NCBI RefSeq assembly: GCF_008639165.1
Contig: NZ_CP029197.1
Location: 5,832,001-5,896,000, forward strand
Length of the DNA stretch: 64,000 bases
Direction of reading: 5' to 3'
Source of the DNA: Streptomyces venezuelae ATCC 10712
GTDB lineage: Bacteria > Actinomycetota > Actinomycetes > Streptomycetales > Streptomycetaceae
A program made the position numbers and the translations under genes. This document shows, piece by piece, positions 63,580 through 64,000 of the stretch (its first letter is position 1; every line of letters begins with the position of its first letter). The notes beneath the pieces are model-generated. The model was not told the DNA's origin. It made no database searches and saw only the letters and a list, made by a program, of their open reading frames with translations.

Positions 63580-64000
63580 CTACGGCTTCACCGAGCGGTA
63601 GTAGCGGCGGGAGCCGTCGTGGAGGGTCAGGGGTTCCGTGTAGACGGCGGTCCGGAGGTCCACCAGTTGGGCCGGGTGGACCTTGCTGCCGATCCGGTCC
63701 CGGCTCGCGATCACCGTACGGGTGAAGCCCTCGACCAGGTCGTCGTCGGCCTTGTCCGTCGTGACCAGCAGGTTCGCCACCGCGAGGGTCGCGATCTGCA
63801 GCCCGTCCTGCGCCTTGGCGTACGCGTCGGCGGGGATCACCGCCGACCGGTAGTGGCGGGTCGACTCGCCGACGTCGTGGAGCTGGTCGACCAGGGCCGT
63901 GTCCAGCGGGAGGAGGCGGATCGGGAAGCGCTCGGACAGCAGCTGCACCGCCTGGGTGGGCAGGCCGCCTGACCAGAAGAAGGCGTCGAGCTCGCCCCGC
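63580..64000 (-). CDS. TAXI family TRAP transporter solute-binding protein (partial)
   Basis: Only the C-terminal part lies in the window; the frame is open through base 64000. The segment GELDAFFWSGGLPTQAVQLLSE is typical of TAXI-type receptors (G-x-x-D-A-F-x-x-x-G-x-P). It continues PIRLLPLDTALVDQL and the end VYTEPLTLHDGSRRYYRSVKP. An internal GTG at 63948 is not the start. The protein probably carries a lipoprotein signal upstream. Ligand unknown; proximity to the glutamate system hints at a dicarboxylate or amino acid. The 125 bp to gluK shows no gene. Confidence 0.82.
   Translation of the reverse strand, partial: RGELDAFFWSGGLPTQAVQLLSERFPIRLLPLDTALVDQLHDVGESTRHYRSAVIPADAYAKAQDGLQIATLAVANLLVTTDKADDDLVEGFTRTVIASRDRIGSKVHPAQLVDLRTAVYTEPLTLHDGSRRYYRSVKP

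Overview
The window is chromosomal DNA from a Streptomyces species. The evidence is very high G+C with strong third-position bias, an actinobacterial rRNA operon with no tRNA in the 16S-23S spacer, and the gene order dapB-thyX-dapA-RNase J, osaC/osaA/osaB-ftsK-rimO-pgsA-cinA-clgR, recA-recX and gluABCD/gluRK, which as I recall it matches the core region around recA in Streptomyces coelicolor. All assignments rest on reading the sequence and on remembered family motifs; no database search was run.

Layout. 1-7.2 kb: an M16 peptidase cut by the window edge, the lysine/peptidoglycan genes dapB and dapA, flavin-dependent thymidylate synthase thyX, small membrane proteins and RNase J. 7.2-12.9 kb: an rRNA leader with two near-identical promoter-like blocks, 16S-23S-5S genes flanked by processing stems, and a tRNA-Thr(GGT) 4 nt after 5S, closed by a strong terminator. 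12.9-22.4 kb: the osmoadaptation cluster osaC (multidomain PP2C-type regulator) divergent from osaA (giant hybrid histidine kinase with a tandem HAMP array) and osaB (response regulator). 22.5-29.8 kb: ftsK, a RodZ-like gene, and rimO-pgsA-cinA with stop/start overlaps, then clgR.

29.9-41.4 kb: a small membrane protein, a short-chain dehydrogenase, a Nei/Fpg glycosylase, a very large Lhr-type helicase whose 3' end is tandemly duplicated, an AraC regulator with azlCD, a toroid-like hypothetical protein, a DUF3046 protein and an AI-2E family permease. 41.4-51.8 kb looks more accessory. It has a histidine kinase/response regulator pair running into a compact cydAB-type oxidase, two divergent siderophore (IucA/IucC) synthetases sharing one 47-bp promoter region, a VOC protein, and a CGNR-type regulator divergent from an MFS transporter.

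52-64 kb: recA-recX, GC-rich microsatellites, a cysteine dioxygenase/rhodanese pair preceded by a tiny cysteine-rich reading frame that looks like an attenuator leader, an FAD monooxygenase with a long low-complexity tail, the glutamate ABC transporter gluABCD with its divergent two-component system gluR-gluK, and a TAXI-type binding protein cut by the window end.

The most interesting observations are the Cys-rich leader before cysteine dioxygenase, the shared palindromic promoter regions of the siderophore pair and of the CGNR/MFS pair, the duplicated 3' end of the helicase, and many genes whose start codon lies 6-7 nt after a TANNNT box, implying leaderless mRNAs.
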